From the NCBI GenBank assembly GCA_020809705.1, contig CP085830.1, positions 5,208,001 through 5,272,000 on the forward strand: a stretch of DNA of 64,000 nt. Reading direction: 5' to 3'. The notes beneath the pieces were generated by a model. The model was not told the DNA's origin and ran no database searches. It saw only the letters and a program-made list of their open reading frames with translations. Positions within the stretch are counted from its first letter, which is position 1, and every line of letters begins with the position of its first letter. Shown piece by piece: positions 20,175-32,339 of this stretch. A program made the translations under genes and the position numbers. The DNA is from Calonectria ilicicola. Lineage: Eukaryota > Ascomycota > Sordariomycetes > Hypocreales > Nectriaceae.

Positions 20175-22835
20175 TGCTTGTCATGGCCCAAACACCAAAT
20201 GTGATCAAAGAAAGTGCCCCCTCCGAGGCTGAACGAATATAGAGACTGGGCAGCTAAGGGCTTGTCTTTTACATCTGAAAAAAGACAGATTGGATAGGTT
20301 TATAGGAGATTTAATCGCTTGCAAGAAATCCCCGCGTGGTCCACATGAGCTGAAAACCAACACAAGGTCAAGCCAGACCATTGGGGTTCAATTCCACCTT
20401 GCTATTTGATCCTAGCCAGTAGCGAACCATGTCAGCTCTCAAATTGTGTGGGTTTGCACGGAACTAATCATCGAGACCGTGCTTCCCTTGTATGTGATAC
20501 GCGGCGAGAGTAGTTCAAGCGAATGAATAGCCTTTCTTACGAAAAATGCAGATCGACTAAATCCATACCCTTGCCTCTATGCGCCACAAGATCGCTGTCC
20601 ACGAAATAATGTGAACCAAAACGTTCCAGCCCGCAAAGGGATGTCTGCATCAAACTCTATCCAAGTTTCATCTTGCCGTCACAACCGTGATGATGCACCT
20701 ACTCTTCGTTTTTTCTACATTTTTCTCTGTTCAGATATTTTGTCTCGTGAACCTTGACATAGGCTACCTCTCACGCCCCTTTTTATTGCGTTCCCAGCCT
20801 GCATGAGTTTATTGGTCGGCGGGTCACATTTCAATAGTTTCGATACTAGCGCTGTTCGAGTGTCGAGCTAGCACCTCCCATCGCAAGGGTAATCTGATTG
20901 CAAAAGCACTGCACCAACAGTCAGGATTCGCCAAAGATGCAGGCCTAGATAGATTAGGATTCTAAACAATCGAGCACGCGACACAGGGTTATCACGAATG
21001 TTCAAAATGTTGCCTAAGAAGAACGAATGAATGGTGTGATGAAGAACAGAAAAAATAAATGATAGCATCTATATTGGAATGACGACGCTAGCACTTCTGA
21101 GAGTAAAAGTGTGGGCGATAAAAGCCAAAGAAAGAAAAAAAAGAAGAGGGATGAGAAGAATTTCCTGACCCTATCGTTGGGACCGCGACAGGCAAGCAAT
21201 AATGCAGCCACATCGTCAATGGCACGAGGCCACGCGGCCAACGGGACAAAAAACGGGACCCGCTGAGAAAAGCAAATCTGCTCAATCACATTTTCTTGGG
21301 CCACAGCTGTACGCCATAAATCCCGTCGAGAATGTCTTCGGACGCAACAATCAATTCAGGGGTTATTCTATTAAATTTGACATGAGAACAAATAAATAAA
21401 TCCATAATGCTCCCTTAAACACCCAGGTATCAGTTCATTTAGCCTTTCTATTCGCGTCCAGGCCATTTTTCCGTTGCTCGCTTGGATGGATGTTGGTGGC
21501 GTCGCTAAGGCGATGCTAGCGCTTCGCTTCCAGCATCAGCAGATCATGACAGAAAAATCCAAAGCTCGGATAATAAATGGCCTACCCTAGAGAAATGGTA
21601 ATGGAAACGAACAATTACATTGTGCAACTGCGTGATATTTCCTTCGTCAAAAAAACCGAACAAATAGGACACTGCCTAGGGTCAACGGAAATTATCTTGG
21701 TACGAAACAGAGAATGGAGATGTGGAAGGTCGGACTAATTATCTGTTTAGCTGACGAATAGTCGCTAATTCTGCTCACGGAAAATGCTTCCGGGTGACAG
21801 ACAAATATCATTGGTGACACTGACTTGAGTTATTTACGCACATCTACTTGCTTATTTTAGGGGCGATTGAATATAATTATTGATATCTAAATCACCTATT
21901 TGACATTCCTTTGAATAGAATTGGTGTTCCTCTTGCGCATAATTTAGAGATGTTGCGTCACATAACTGAAGATCTTCTTATTTGGTCATCATTGCGGGCA
22001 ATTCTAAAATATAACACCGGAAATACAAGCCGCCTTTCCCGGATGTTATCGATAAAACCGGATGAAGGGGTGGGATCAATTCCTTATCCAGTCTTCCTTC
22101 CATATGTCATAACTCGGCTGATGCGGGCACGAACCTTGCTAGCGTGTGGCAATCGCCGCTGGAAGGGTTATATCAACCCTAGTCTCAATTTATGACAGTG
22201 GAATTTCCTTGTCATCTCCCTCGCCTGCATGTAACTTGTACTATTGGATGTCTCACACAAACCAGAATTTTTTATGCTTGATCAAAGCAGTGCTGAGAGA
22301 AGCCGGCTGTCTGAGTGGTTAGAGTAATGCACGAGTCATGGTTTAGAAAGTGGCATTGTGTACCAGACTGAGAATGCACTCCTCGGAACTGCGGAACGAA
22401 TGGCTGTTTGGATGTCAAATGTATCAGGGCTCTTTGGTTGTTTATACCTATTTCCTTCCTCCTCAAATCCTCGAGTCTGTTATCTGGGAGTTTTCTCCAA
22501 TGTTACACCAGGCATTATGTCCATTTATCTCGTGTTTCCTTTCTGGTGCCTTGAGCAGCAATAACTAATGATGCCTCGTGACCACTATACTGTTTTGATC
22601 CTGGTTTGCCCCTTACCTTGCTGCACCCCGCAATCTAACCTTTGCTATTGTATCGTGGGGTAAGCATTGCCGAGAACCTCGGATGATCCGGATGATCTCT
22701 TTCTGCATCATCAACGCAAACCCACTTCCACTGATCCAGAAGATAACCAGTTGCTAACCAGCAGCAGCACTTACACTGTGCATTTTATCATCATAATAAC
22801 TGTGATTATCGGAATTCGATCTCTTGTTTTTCCTT
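20175..22835. other. Intergenic, no gene seen
   Basis: Promoter side of the wall-protein gene and upstream region of the bZIP gene, which point away from each other. A tRNA-like stretch at 22302-22330 lacks a partner acceptor arm and B box. Other open frames are unsupported. Confidence 0.5.
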
Positions 22836-25075
22836 ATGCCAAAAATGAAACGCACTCAAAATAAACGTACCAGGCCCGACGCTGACGAGCAAGCTGATGA
22901 TTGCGATGAATTAGATCAGGCTACAAAACGGTAATGCTCCCATTGCAGCCCCACAGCTTGGTTTCATAATCGAATATTGTTGAATACTGATCTAATAAAT
23001 TACCTTTGTGTTCAGACGACTACGAAATCGCATTTCCCAACGGAACTTTCGTGAACGCAAGTCTATGTATATTAAAGAACTTGAAGAACAATCAAGAATC
23101 AACGTCTAGTTAGAAAGCCAAAGAAACAGGGTTTTGGTACGAAAGATTGCAGAATTGAAAAGAGACATGCTCAACTTGAGATCAAGGATTCTAAAAAATT
23201 CGCTCTCATTGAGCGCTATTGGATCTGATGTGGGCAAAATCTTGGAAGTGGAAGGTAGCGGGCCACTTGAGAATGAAAGGATGGACAGTCGAGGGAGACC
23301 TAAAACCAACAACCCACCACGTGTTGCATCACCGAATGCGATAGTTGGCCAGCAAATTCCGGATATGTCAGAAGAAGAGTCAAATTATTATGGGCTAAAC
23401 TTTACCAGTACCAGAGCTTCCGAGGAGCCTCCTACTACAGATAGGCTTGCTGATGCTCGGATGTTGGAGACCTCCAGAGGGGTAGAGGACAACATTGACG
23501 GAGATGCAAATAATGGCAACTTAGGAAACTGTGTTTTAGGGGGTCATTCTGGTGTGGGAGTTCCAGAACGTACCACTGTAGAAGCAAACCTCGTTCCACA
23601 AGCCATCATGGACATTGCAGCCGAGCACCCAACTGTCGCAAGGCTTGAAAATAAAGAAATGGATGTGGAATCTCAGCCATGCACCATTTCGAGGCAACCA
23701 AAACAAACTCATGTGCATATGGTGGCTTCATCTGAAGTCTTGGACGAAGAAGGCGAACAAGAGTTACTGACCCAGCGTTTGCTTCCGGATGGCTGGAATG
23801 AGTCATTAACGGGATTGAGCAGCCAGAAGGACACATTTCTCGACAGTTTGAAGCCTGTGTTTTTCTCGAACCCCGGATCATGGCTTATAGAAGAAGAAGG
23901 ATTCGACATGGTGGAAGGAATGGATCACCTCCTTTCACCAGAAGCAATGGAGACAATCCAGAGTCGTCCAAACCAACACGACCAAGACAGCTTAACCAAA
24001 CTTTGTCAGGTTCCATCACAATCCAGTCTTTCCCTGCCTCCCGGACTCTTTCCAGTGGCCAATGAAAATACTTCTAGACTATCGTTTATGATGCAATCCA
24101 GGCTCTCGGATCATATTGAATCACTAGAGCAGTATATCCGTGGTAAATTGGATATATTGCCTGGTAAAATAAGCCATCAGAAGTGAGTTTCCCAGAATCG
24201 TGACTCCGAATTGCGTAATTATAACGATAGTATTTGTGATATTGTTATTGACTCATAAATGTAGGTTACATCAGTGCTCAATGGGCATAATGTCACTTGT
24301 AACTCAGAACGCTTGGCCATCCACGTATCCGGTATGGTTCAAGTCTCAGGTCCCTGAGATTATCGGCCCAATACTTTTGTGGCGTCTTCATCCAACAGCT
24401 GAGGCTTATCGTGGCTTGTTGCCGAATTACACGCCTACTGAGCTTCAGCTCACCGTCCCCCACTCGGCTGTTATCGATTGGGTGCCACATGGCCCTTTGA
24501 GAGACCGTGTGCTGTTGTGCTATAACGGAAGCATAGCACTTGATCGGTTGATGTGCGATATGCTAAACAGCTATGTTATTGAAGTAAACGATGTGTCCAA
24601 AATACTTCCAAATGTTGCTCCAGGCAAAGGGTATTTTGGGATTTGGAACTTGTTTAATGCAATCGATTCGAGAGCATTAGATACCGCTGCAGCTTCAGCC
24701 CGTTATGACCTCCCTGAGCCGGATTTGAGTATGAGTAATGATTGGGGATCAAGCTTTAAATTTCAGTATCCTGGTCTCAACCTCTGCTCACCTACACCAT
24801 CAGAGAAAACTGGGTCACCAAGGTTGGCTGAGATACTAGCAACACCTGCGTCATTGTTAAAGCTCTCGCATGACATTCGTCTATATGCTGCCAAATCATG
24901 GCGTTTAGATCAAAGTCTTTTTGAGACGTGGCCAGAGTTGAAATTTGATGGATATGAGAGCATAATTGCCCAGGGTAAATCGTACATGCTTCCAACAAAC
25001 CCCCCAAGTGCACCAATTCCATTGACAGCAGAGACTGTCAAGATTTATCATGATGCGTTGAGAACTCTCATTTAG
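22836..25075 (+). pseudogene. bZIP-DUF3425 transcription factor with in-frame TAG in the leucine zipper
   Basis: Exons 22836-22930, 23016-24182 and 24265-25075; introns of 85 and 82 bp. The basic region is perfect: N36-x7-R44-x9-L54 within RNRISQRNFRERKSM. Eight codons after the first zipper leucine, TAG (23107-23109) interrupts the frame. The same frame then stays open to the next splice site and into a DUF3425 domain (TPTELQLTVPHSAVIDWVPH, then GPLRDRVLLCYN, then GYFGIWNLFNAID). bZIP-DUF3425 proteins are known fungal regulators. Reading through would give about 690 aa. A CAG-to-TAG change would explain the stop. A 63-bp in-frame GT-AG removal (23047-23129 area) could skip it but would delete the first zipper turn. 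It stands at the edge of the oxidative cluster and may once have controlled it. Confidence 0.72.
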
Positions 25076-25495
25076 CAAGTAATGAAACAGTAAATGATCA
25101 TCATTGGACAATCTTTTGATTTGTGATTATTCAACAGAAGATAAAGCTAGGCAGTCTATGCCATAAGAGAAAGTATTGACATAAGTAAAATTTGATCGCT
25201 GTTTCCATAATTCAGAGTATCCTATCAGGGTTTGCGGATATGTATATTCACCAAATCCCTTGTAATCTCAGTTCTGCGTATTCACTTGACCCCTCCGGTG
25301 ACTACAAAATTTATGACAAAGGGAAATGTTGACTAGTGCATTCCACAGTAATCCTGCAAAACCCACTCACCCAATACAAGCTATAAAGGGTAAATACGGC
25401 GTCTGCTATAGGATCATTTGTCTCTCCACTCCATTCAAACACCGCACAACGCTTCTCAAAAGCTCTTTGACTACCACACACCTACCACCGCAGAA
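25076..25495. other. Intergenic: promoter of the first SDR gene
   Basis: Follows the bZIP gene in the same direction. A pyrimidine-rich, CA-rich leader (25420-25495) precedes the ATG. No CCGCGG site is present. Confidence 0.5.
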
Positions 25496-26293
25496 ATGGC
25501 AAACACATTCAAAGATAAATCATTTATTGTCACGGGAGGATTCTCCGGTATTGGGTTGGCAACCGTACAAACGCTACTTGAACGTTGCGCAACTGTTCAT
25601 GTTATTGATCGCAGCGACAATCCGCCACTCTCACTAGCAGACAAGAGTCCCACCCAAGGAAATCTTTACCTCTATCCAGGCGTCGATGTTTCCTCGCGAG
25701 AATCCGTTCAAAATACCTTTGAGAAAATTATAAGTCGCACTCCAAAGATTAATGGTTTGGTTAATAGTGCTGGCGTGTGTCCCTCAAGTGGTGGAATATT
25801 AGAGAACGATGAAACATTTCACGCGACAATCTCTGTCAATCTCTATGGGACTTGGAATGTGGCAACAGAACTGTTACGACATATTGAGAAGACATTTAAA
25901 CCTTCTGATTTCAAGGGTTGGATACCCGGAAATGGGGGGTTGAGCATTGTTAATATCGGGTCTTCTGCATCATATTATGGCTTCCAGACTTTGGGAGCTT
26001 ATACGGCTTCCAAGCATGCTGTCCTGGGACTTACCCGAACCTGGGCCTTGGACTTTGCTCCGTATGGCATTCGTGTGAATATGGTGGCACCAGGAGGGAC
26101 TAAAACACCGCTTTCAAAGGCACAGTTTGATGATCAAGAAAGAGGAGACATGTCGCGAGAGGTTTACCCGATGATCCCGATGAAACGATTTGGAGAGCCA
26201 GAGGAACTTGCCGATTCAATTGTGTACCTGTTGAGTGATCAGGCCTCATATATTACTGGACAGATTTTGAAAGTTAACGGTGGATGGCCTTGA
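25496..26293 (+). CDS. Short-chain dehydrogenase/reductase (classical SDR)
   Basis: A single-exon 265-aa protein, MANTFKDKSF onward. A longer in-frame start exists but adds a non-conserved leader, so the ATG at 25496 next to the Rossmann strand is chosen. Motifs: cofactor loop TGGFSGIG (13-20), NSAG (90-93), catalytic Ser near 156-157, Y169-x3-K173 (YTASK), and the C-terminal QILKVNGGWP typical of classical SDRs. An acidic residue at the end of strand 2 (VIDRSD) suggests NAD(H). In this cluster it probably oxidises a P450-made alcohol to the ketone needed by a Baeyer-Villiger enzyme; the substrate is inferred from context. Tandem with the bZIP gene. Confidence 0.92.
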   Translation: MANTFKDKSFIVTGGFSGIGLATVQTLLERCATVHVIDRSDNPPLSLADKSPTQGNLYLYPGVDVSSRESVQNTFEKIISRTPKINGLVNSAGVCPSSGGILENDETFHATISVNLYGTWNVATELLRHIEKTFKPSDFKGWIPGNGGLSIVNIGSSASYYGFQTLGAYTASKHAVLGLTRTWALDFAPYGIRVNMVAPGGTKTPLSKAQFDDQERGDMSREVYPMIPMKRFGEPEELADSIVYLLSDQASYITGQILKVNGGWP

Positions 26294-26857
26294 TCAATAA
26301 TTAAGAGGGTCTAGTTATAGTTAGGATAGTAGGAATGTTATACTCGTCTTTGCACGCTGCATATTGTTGGATGAGCTGGGAAGTTTGACCTCTACGATTT
26401 TAAGCGAGAATTGAAAGGCGCCCAAAGCCTTTTACTGAATTGACGATTTGGCATTAACGGAGCTTGAGCTATGCAAACAGGTTGATTGGATTCGATAAGT
26501 TCAGGGATACTGGGGCGTTGGAGTTCGCAGTATTATTAGTTCGGCAGCCTTAGTATTGGTAACCGCTAGTAGATCACATTTTATCAAATTGGTCGGGTCG
26601 TTTGTAGGTTTTTACTGAAGCCAATCTTGTTTTGCTCTAAACCTCTCGTCTCATGCACTTCGTCGTCGAGGTTGTCTGACCGCTAAAGGCGACGAGGACG
26701 ACACAGTTTATTAGAAGCACAATTCGGGTGCACATTGAACCAGTGGACTAAATGTATACAAAACGCGTGTAAGATCAGAAAGTTAGATAGGCTGTTCATA
26801 CATCAAAAACGTGCAAGACCACCATGTGATGAGGTAAGCCAAGGGGTGATCCAAAAT
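26294..26857. other. Intergenic between convergent genes
   Basis: Shared 3' region of the SDR (plus) and the Baeyer-Villiger gene (minus). Nothing recognisable except a possible small inverted repeat near 26640-26700. Confidence 0.5.
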
Positions 26858-29095
26858 CTAAGCCCCATTGGCTTTGAGTACGGCCTGCACAACGCCGTTG
26901 GTGCCATCTAGAGCGCCACCAATATCGCCACCATTTCTGATGCTCTGGACTTCTTTTTCAGAGTCTTGCCCTGCCTGCTCTCTCCTCTTCCTCTTTGCCT
27001 CAAGTGGGTTCTCAATTGGGACGATAGAGTTATCCAGATAAGCTGTAGTATCTTCGCCATCAATTTGGCCTTGGGTCAGGCCATTTCCAAACCAATCCAA
27101 TGGGTTATCTTTCAGCTCGGGCAAGCTCTCGTATATATAGTCTTCCCATCTAGGGTTGTCAAACACGTAAGAGCCATGCAACTGAGATCCGGGCCAAATT
27201 GCCAAGAGTCGCCCAGTATCACTTCCTTTATGTCGCCACCAAGCGTTGCATTGTGCTGCAAAAACTGTTGGTTTGAAGTATCGATCTGCATATTTGCCAA
27301 ATGCCTTGATCATCTCCGGCCTGTGGGCGGGTTTCTCAAGTTAGCGACATGTTCGACATGATTAGGCATTACATGGATGAAAGTTTAAGTCATACTTGGG
27401 TATCATAGACTTGATCCATTCGCGCTGCATCTTTTGAATGACTTTGATCATGTACTTGGCCTCATTCTCCAAGAAAGGAACAGCAGAACCGAGTCCTGGA
27501 CCGCCATTTGGGCCAAGGAAGCAATAATAATTTGGCATATCACGCGGCGCCATAGAAATGTATTCTTCAGGTAATTCCTCAAAGATGTCTTGCAAGTTAA
27601 TACCATCCTTTCCCAAGACAGGGAAATGCTGCTTATAAACCCTTTTGAATGGCTTAGTGAAAACTCAACTTGTTTGTTCTCAAGGAAACTACTAACCCGT
27701 CAAAGCCAGTGGCACAAATTATCATGTCTACTTCACGAAGCTTCCCGTCATTGGTCTCAATGCCGGTCTTATGAACTCTTCGTATTCCTGTTGCAATAAA
27801 ATCTACATTGTCTTCAACCAATGCTTCAAGGTACTGCCGCAGTAGATTAGCAGGATGTCACAGATATGGAGGGAGTCTCATACACCAGGGCCAGGAGTCA
27901 GTCTTCTGCAACCAGGAGGGAAACTAGGAACTAATTGATCGTAAATCTCTAGCTTTTTGGCTAGCTTCTTCTTCATGTGAGCTTTGCAAATATCCATGAG
28001 ACTCTGTGTCCCTGCTGTGTTTTGATAAAGCGCTTCAACAGGCCTATGAAGGATGTTTTCCACGGTCCGCCGATAGGCAAGATATTCCTTGGGATCCTTT
28101 TTAAACCGAGCTAGGTCCTCTGCCGGAGTGATTGCTAGAAAATGTAAGTACGGTACTTGATGACAAGTGAAAATGTTGAAGACATACGGTCCCCTCCTCG
28201 GCTCAATAGCCCTTCACCGCCGATACCAGCTGGGGGGATCCAAGTCCTCCCTTTCATGTAGTGGTCAACATGAGATGCTTTCTTTTGAATCTGTGGCAGG
28301 ATTTGGATTCCACTCGATCCACCTCCAATCAAAGCAATTCGTTTCCCGGTATAGTCATAGGAATTATCAAACCCAGCCGAGTGGACAAGTTTACCTTCGA
28401 AGTCAAGAAGTCCAGGAATGCTAGGCCATTTCCACTGGTTCAAAATTCCGACTGCAGAACAAACAACATCTGCTGTATCGACGACTTTCTATTTCCCATT
28501 AACATATGGACCAGCCAACATTCGAATACTAGTATCATTACCTCTCCAGAATCTAAATTTTCCAAATGAACGTACCATTTTCCTTCAGCATCATTCCACT
28601 CTGCTTTTTGGGCCATATGTTTGAACTTCATGTACTTGTAAGCATCATACTTATGGGTTATCCTTTTCAGATATGCTTCGATTTCAGAACCGGATGCGTA
28701 ATAGCTGCTCCACTCAGGGTTGCCCTCGAAGGTGAAGGAATATGCATGGGAAGGAATGTCACAGGCGATACCTGGGTAACTTTTCATAAACCATTAGCTT
28801 AATACTTTCCGAACGTGTTATAGTATGTGATGAGGGCAAAATGGCGGTTTGTGTGGATGGCTTACACGTTTTCAAACCAAGTTCCCCCAATGTCTTCGTT
28901 TTTATCGTAGATGGCCAGTTCTAGATTCTCGATTGCCCTTGGGAAAAGTATACCAGCTATGATTCCGGACATCCCAGCCCCAATTACGATTACCTTCATC
29001 GGACGGCTTCTGTCAATTGGTCGAGAGGGAAAATGGGATTCATGAATAGTATCAAAGAAGCCCCCCCCTCCCATCTGCTTCTTGAAAGCGTACAT
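26858..29095 (-). CDS. Baeyer-Villiger-type flavin monooxygenase, first copy
   Basis: Exons 29095-28866, 28779-28542, 28488-28188, 28134-27884, 27833-27697, 27641-27396 and 27320-26858. Six introns of 50-86 bp all keep frame; about 621 aa, normal for this family. Motifs: FAD loop GAGMSG (39-44), GGTW after the second strand, the Baeyer-Villiger fingerprint FEGKLVHSAGFD (186-197), NADPH loop GGGSSG (211-216) and ATGFDG late in the protein. It inserts oxygen beside a ketone to give an ester or lactone. The frame is open upstream of M(29095) for about 20 codons without an ATG, so an extra 5' exon is possible. The 27696-27642 intron has a close alternative. Transcribed toward the SDR. Confidence 0.88.
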
Positions 29096-30030
29096 GTTGG
29101 GCAATGCAGCTTTCGATTCCAAAGATTGAGGGTGTTGGTCGTCAGGAATGTGTTCAAATGATCATGGTCAAACTTTGGGAGTTAAAATGTCCGGACTCTT
29201 AAAGGATAATAAATAATCTCACCCGGTTCAAACCTCGCATGTTTTTCTGTATACCTTGTAAATACAAAAATATCGTATGATCAAGAACATTATTACTGTT
29301 CTAAACGACTAAAAGCCTTCAGTCTGAGTAACATATTTGTGACAATATGAAAAGTAAATTCGGAGAACCGGAGGTGGGGTATTGATGACTAAATCATTCT
29401 CAATTAATAAATAGGTTATGAGTAAAAGAATAATGAGAGATGGCGTGTCAGCGCTTGCAATTCAGCTTCGATAACAATGAAACCTCACCAATACAGTTTG
29501 TAGAGAAAATGCTGCTGGATAGGCTGCTACAGAGTACGGTACAAGTAAGGTACTAAATTAGCAGCTATCACGTCAAATGTGACGAGCCAGAGTACGTTGA
29601 TTCGCAGGGGGGTTAATAGTTGCTTCAGCACAATCAATTTCAATTGATACGTATTTCATCTACTACTGATGGTACATTTGAGTGTACAATCACATAACCG
29701 AGTCTAAGAGTTGCGAGTATGGTGTATCGTTCCGTAATTCAACTTCTATGGCCAATCAAATAAAGGTACCTCGAATAATTAAGATCTAAAACTGCTGATT
29801 AAATTCTCTATCTGAGACACATCCACCGCTATCAGCACTATTTATGAGGTCTTTTGGAAGGATTTATGTGACATAGCAGAAACATTTACCTGCATCTTGT
29901 ATTGATATGAAAATATACTGTTGCTGCACTCCAAGCCCAATGGTAAAATTTACATCACTGCAGTGCACACATATATGGGCATGTTCAAAGCGACATATCC
30001 TCCTCGCATTAATTACACTATCTCCAGATA
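29096..30030. other. Intergenic: promoter of the first BVMO
   Basis: About 0.9 kb between the BVMO start and the end of the serine hydrolase, both on the minus strand. AT-rich in parts; no gene or CCGCGG site seen. Confidence 0.5.
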
Positions 30031-31503
30031 TCAAACGCAATTTCCGGTCTCGGAGTTGTTCAGAAGCCTGTACACAGCCTTTTCAAATTTAAGATTGAAT
30101 TCCCCAGCCAGAGGATCGCCAACTGGCATAATTTGCAAGAATGTTGTAGCAGCGATACCAGTCTCTCGATCAATCCACTAAAGTTTCAAAATGTATCAGT
30201 TACCGTTAGCACATTTTAATCATCCAAATTCAACTTACCCATATGAGGTTTGGCATTCCTGACCACTGCAGGGTGCCAGCTTTTCGAGCATTGGGGAAAT
30301 CAGCCAAATTGATGAGTCCAGCTAAGCCATGATGAACAACCTGGTCATAGGGAATGGAAGGGCCCAGGGCTGGCTTGAAAGGTCCATGAATCATACTGCT
30401 CACTGACTCTGAGTTAGGTGTCTGGAAGCTAAATATTTCATCCACTGACTCCTGCTTCAGGATCGGACCACCGCCATCCAGCAAAGCGGCGAGGAGCTTA
30501 GCATAATCATTCGGAGTCCCCCAAACACCATGTCCAGCGGTTTCCCTTTCTGGTTCAATGGGAACTGGGAGTGGTGTCGCTGTAATATCTCCGTTCTCGT
30601 TGCGAAAATAAGATTGAACAATGCTGTCCTTGAATTGCGCTGGATGAAATGTGGTTTTTTTCATTCCTAGTGGATCCCAGATGTTTTCTTTGTAGAATTC
30701 TTCGAGACTAGTATTGTTCACTCGGGCAACCTATGAATAAATCAGTACGTATGTTGTGTATTCTTTCAGGCATCCTTGTCGTACCAACTCCCCAGCCCAA
30801 TCGATACCCGCACCATATGACCAGTCGGTACCAGGTTGGAATGCTAAAGGGCAGGCTTTCATAGAGCGCTGTTAATTGTTAGTGGCCTGCCACCTGCTTC
30901 AATATTTCCACAGCTTACTTGAGTTCCGTCAAGGGTAGTGTGTGAAAGACCCTTTGCCTCTGCCCATTTTGCAACATTAAATGGCATGGAATCATAGCCA
31001 ACGCCACTTTGATGTGAAAGAAGGAGACTAAATTTGAATTAGTCAGTTAATGTTTTTACATTTAAATGTAAATGAAAATACCGTAAAGTTATTTTATTTT
31101 TGCGTGGTTTTGTTGTCGGCAAATTGTTAGCATCCTCACCTCCATCGAGCACTTCTAATGCAGCCAAGTCAGGAAGATGCTTTGTTACATCATCGTCCAG
31201 TCCAATCAAGCCCTTTTCAACCGTTTGAAGAGCAGCTACAGTGCACATCAGCTTTGATTGAGACGCCAACCAGAAAACCGTGTCCGCTGTAACCCTTTCC
31301 TCTTTATGATGGCCCACTCCGCTCGCATGTTGCCAGATTGTCTTTCCTATCATGCATTGTCATTACCCCATCATCTTTGAGATCTATAGAGTCAACAATT
31401 ACATACCACCACGGCCTACAACGATCCCCACGATGGAAGGCGCAGTTTGATTAGTACTCCCAGATCGAGTGTTGTCATCCAACAGTTGATTCAATTTCTG
31501 CAT
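30031..31503 (-). CDS. Beta-lactamase/LovD-like serine hydrolase or acyltransferase
   Basis: Exons 31503-31407, 31346-31082, 31027-30919, 30868-30785, 30730-30239 and 30177-30031. The five introns (49-61 bp) keep frame; 397 aa. Motifs: S61-x-x-K64 (SQSK in FWLASQSKLMCT), ITLRLLLSHQSGVGYD, a tyrosine motif WSYGAGIDW (Tyr175) and HGVWGTPNDYAKL. This is the class C beta-lactamase fold used by fungal esterases and by acyltransferases such as LovD (about 413 aa). It is cytosolic, with no signal peptide. In this cluster it could cleave an ester or lactone or transfer an acyl group; the sequence does not decide which. Confidence 0.88.
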
Positions 31504-32339
31504 GGTCCCGACGAATTTTAATACCTATAGTCGAGGTATTGGCGCGATTTAAGATGATTGGTAATTTGGCCGTTGCCTGTTTTTAATTGGTTTTTGGAAT
31601 AAAGGGGTGTGAATGGTCAGAGAAATTTCTATCTTGCCAGTGTTCGATATGCTTTATGGTTCATAGGATATCATAAATGCTTAAAATTTCGGTGGAATCT
31701 TCTTTGCTTACGATTATCAGTAACGACGAAATGAAAGACAAACAGGCGGCTGTGTTTTCCGGAAGTGACCAATACATATATGAGTTGCTTCGCCAGCAAA
31801 TTACCGCAAAGTGGTATCAACTGTACATGGATTTTTCTGAATACGTAAAGCAGCTAGTATAGAATACTTGAGATTCTGAGCGGGTAGTGATGAAAGTCGG
31901 AGTGTATTGACATCTATGTAACATTGGAATGACAAACAGTTGTGTTGGTCACCACACTCGGGTGAGGGGGTGTCGTGTAGGAATAGTCGACTGGGATTAT
32001 GTACCAATTTCGAATGAATCCGCCCCAAAAATTGAAAAAGAAACATTTACCTGTTCAGTAACATCTTTGTTACTCATCGGGTAGGTGGGAGTGTTGATCA
32101 CACACCACATATGCGGGGCGGATGAATGCTTGCGGGGAAGTTTCCGCCTCGGCACTGGGATACAGAGCCGCTTTTCCGTGCTTAGAGTATCTTATGACAG
32201 CTTTCGATGCTATTAGTACAATATCAGTGGCTCCTTCCTACGAGGTCGTTTAATAAGAAGACCTTTGACCCATTTCGCCTGCAGGGTGTAAAATCACGAC
32301 AGCAGCAAGGTGTCGCCGTATTTGAAGAAGGATAGCAAC
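31504..32339. other. Divergent promoter: serine hydrolase (minus) / P450 (plus)
   Basis: About 840 bases shared by two outward-facing genes. GC-rich patches such as ATGCGGGGCGG and TTCCGCCTCGG lie near 32110-32155. No CCGCGG. Probably a co-regulated bidirectional promoter. Confidence 0.5.

Noticed and set aside
22302..22330. tRNA-Leu/Ser-like 5' half (GCCGGCTGTCTGAGTGG)
   Set aside because: The D-arm and A-box look is good, but there is no matching 3' acceptor strand, no TTC loop and no B box downstream, so it is at most a fragment.
23047..23129. An intron that neatly removes the zipper stop of the bZIP gene
   Set aside because: The only in-frame GT-AG pair I found deletes the conserved first zipper leucine, so it was not used in the gene model, though it is mentioned as an alternative.
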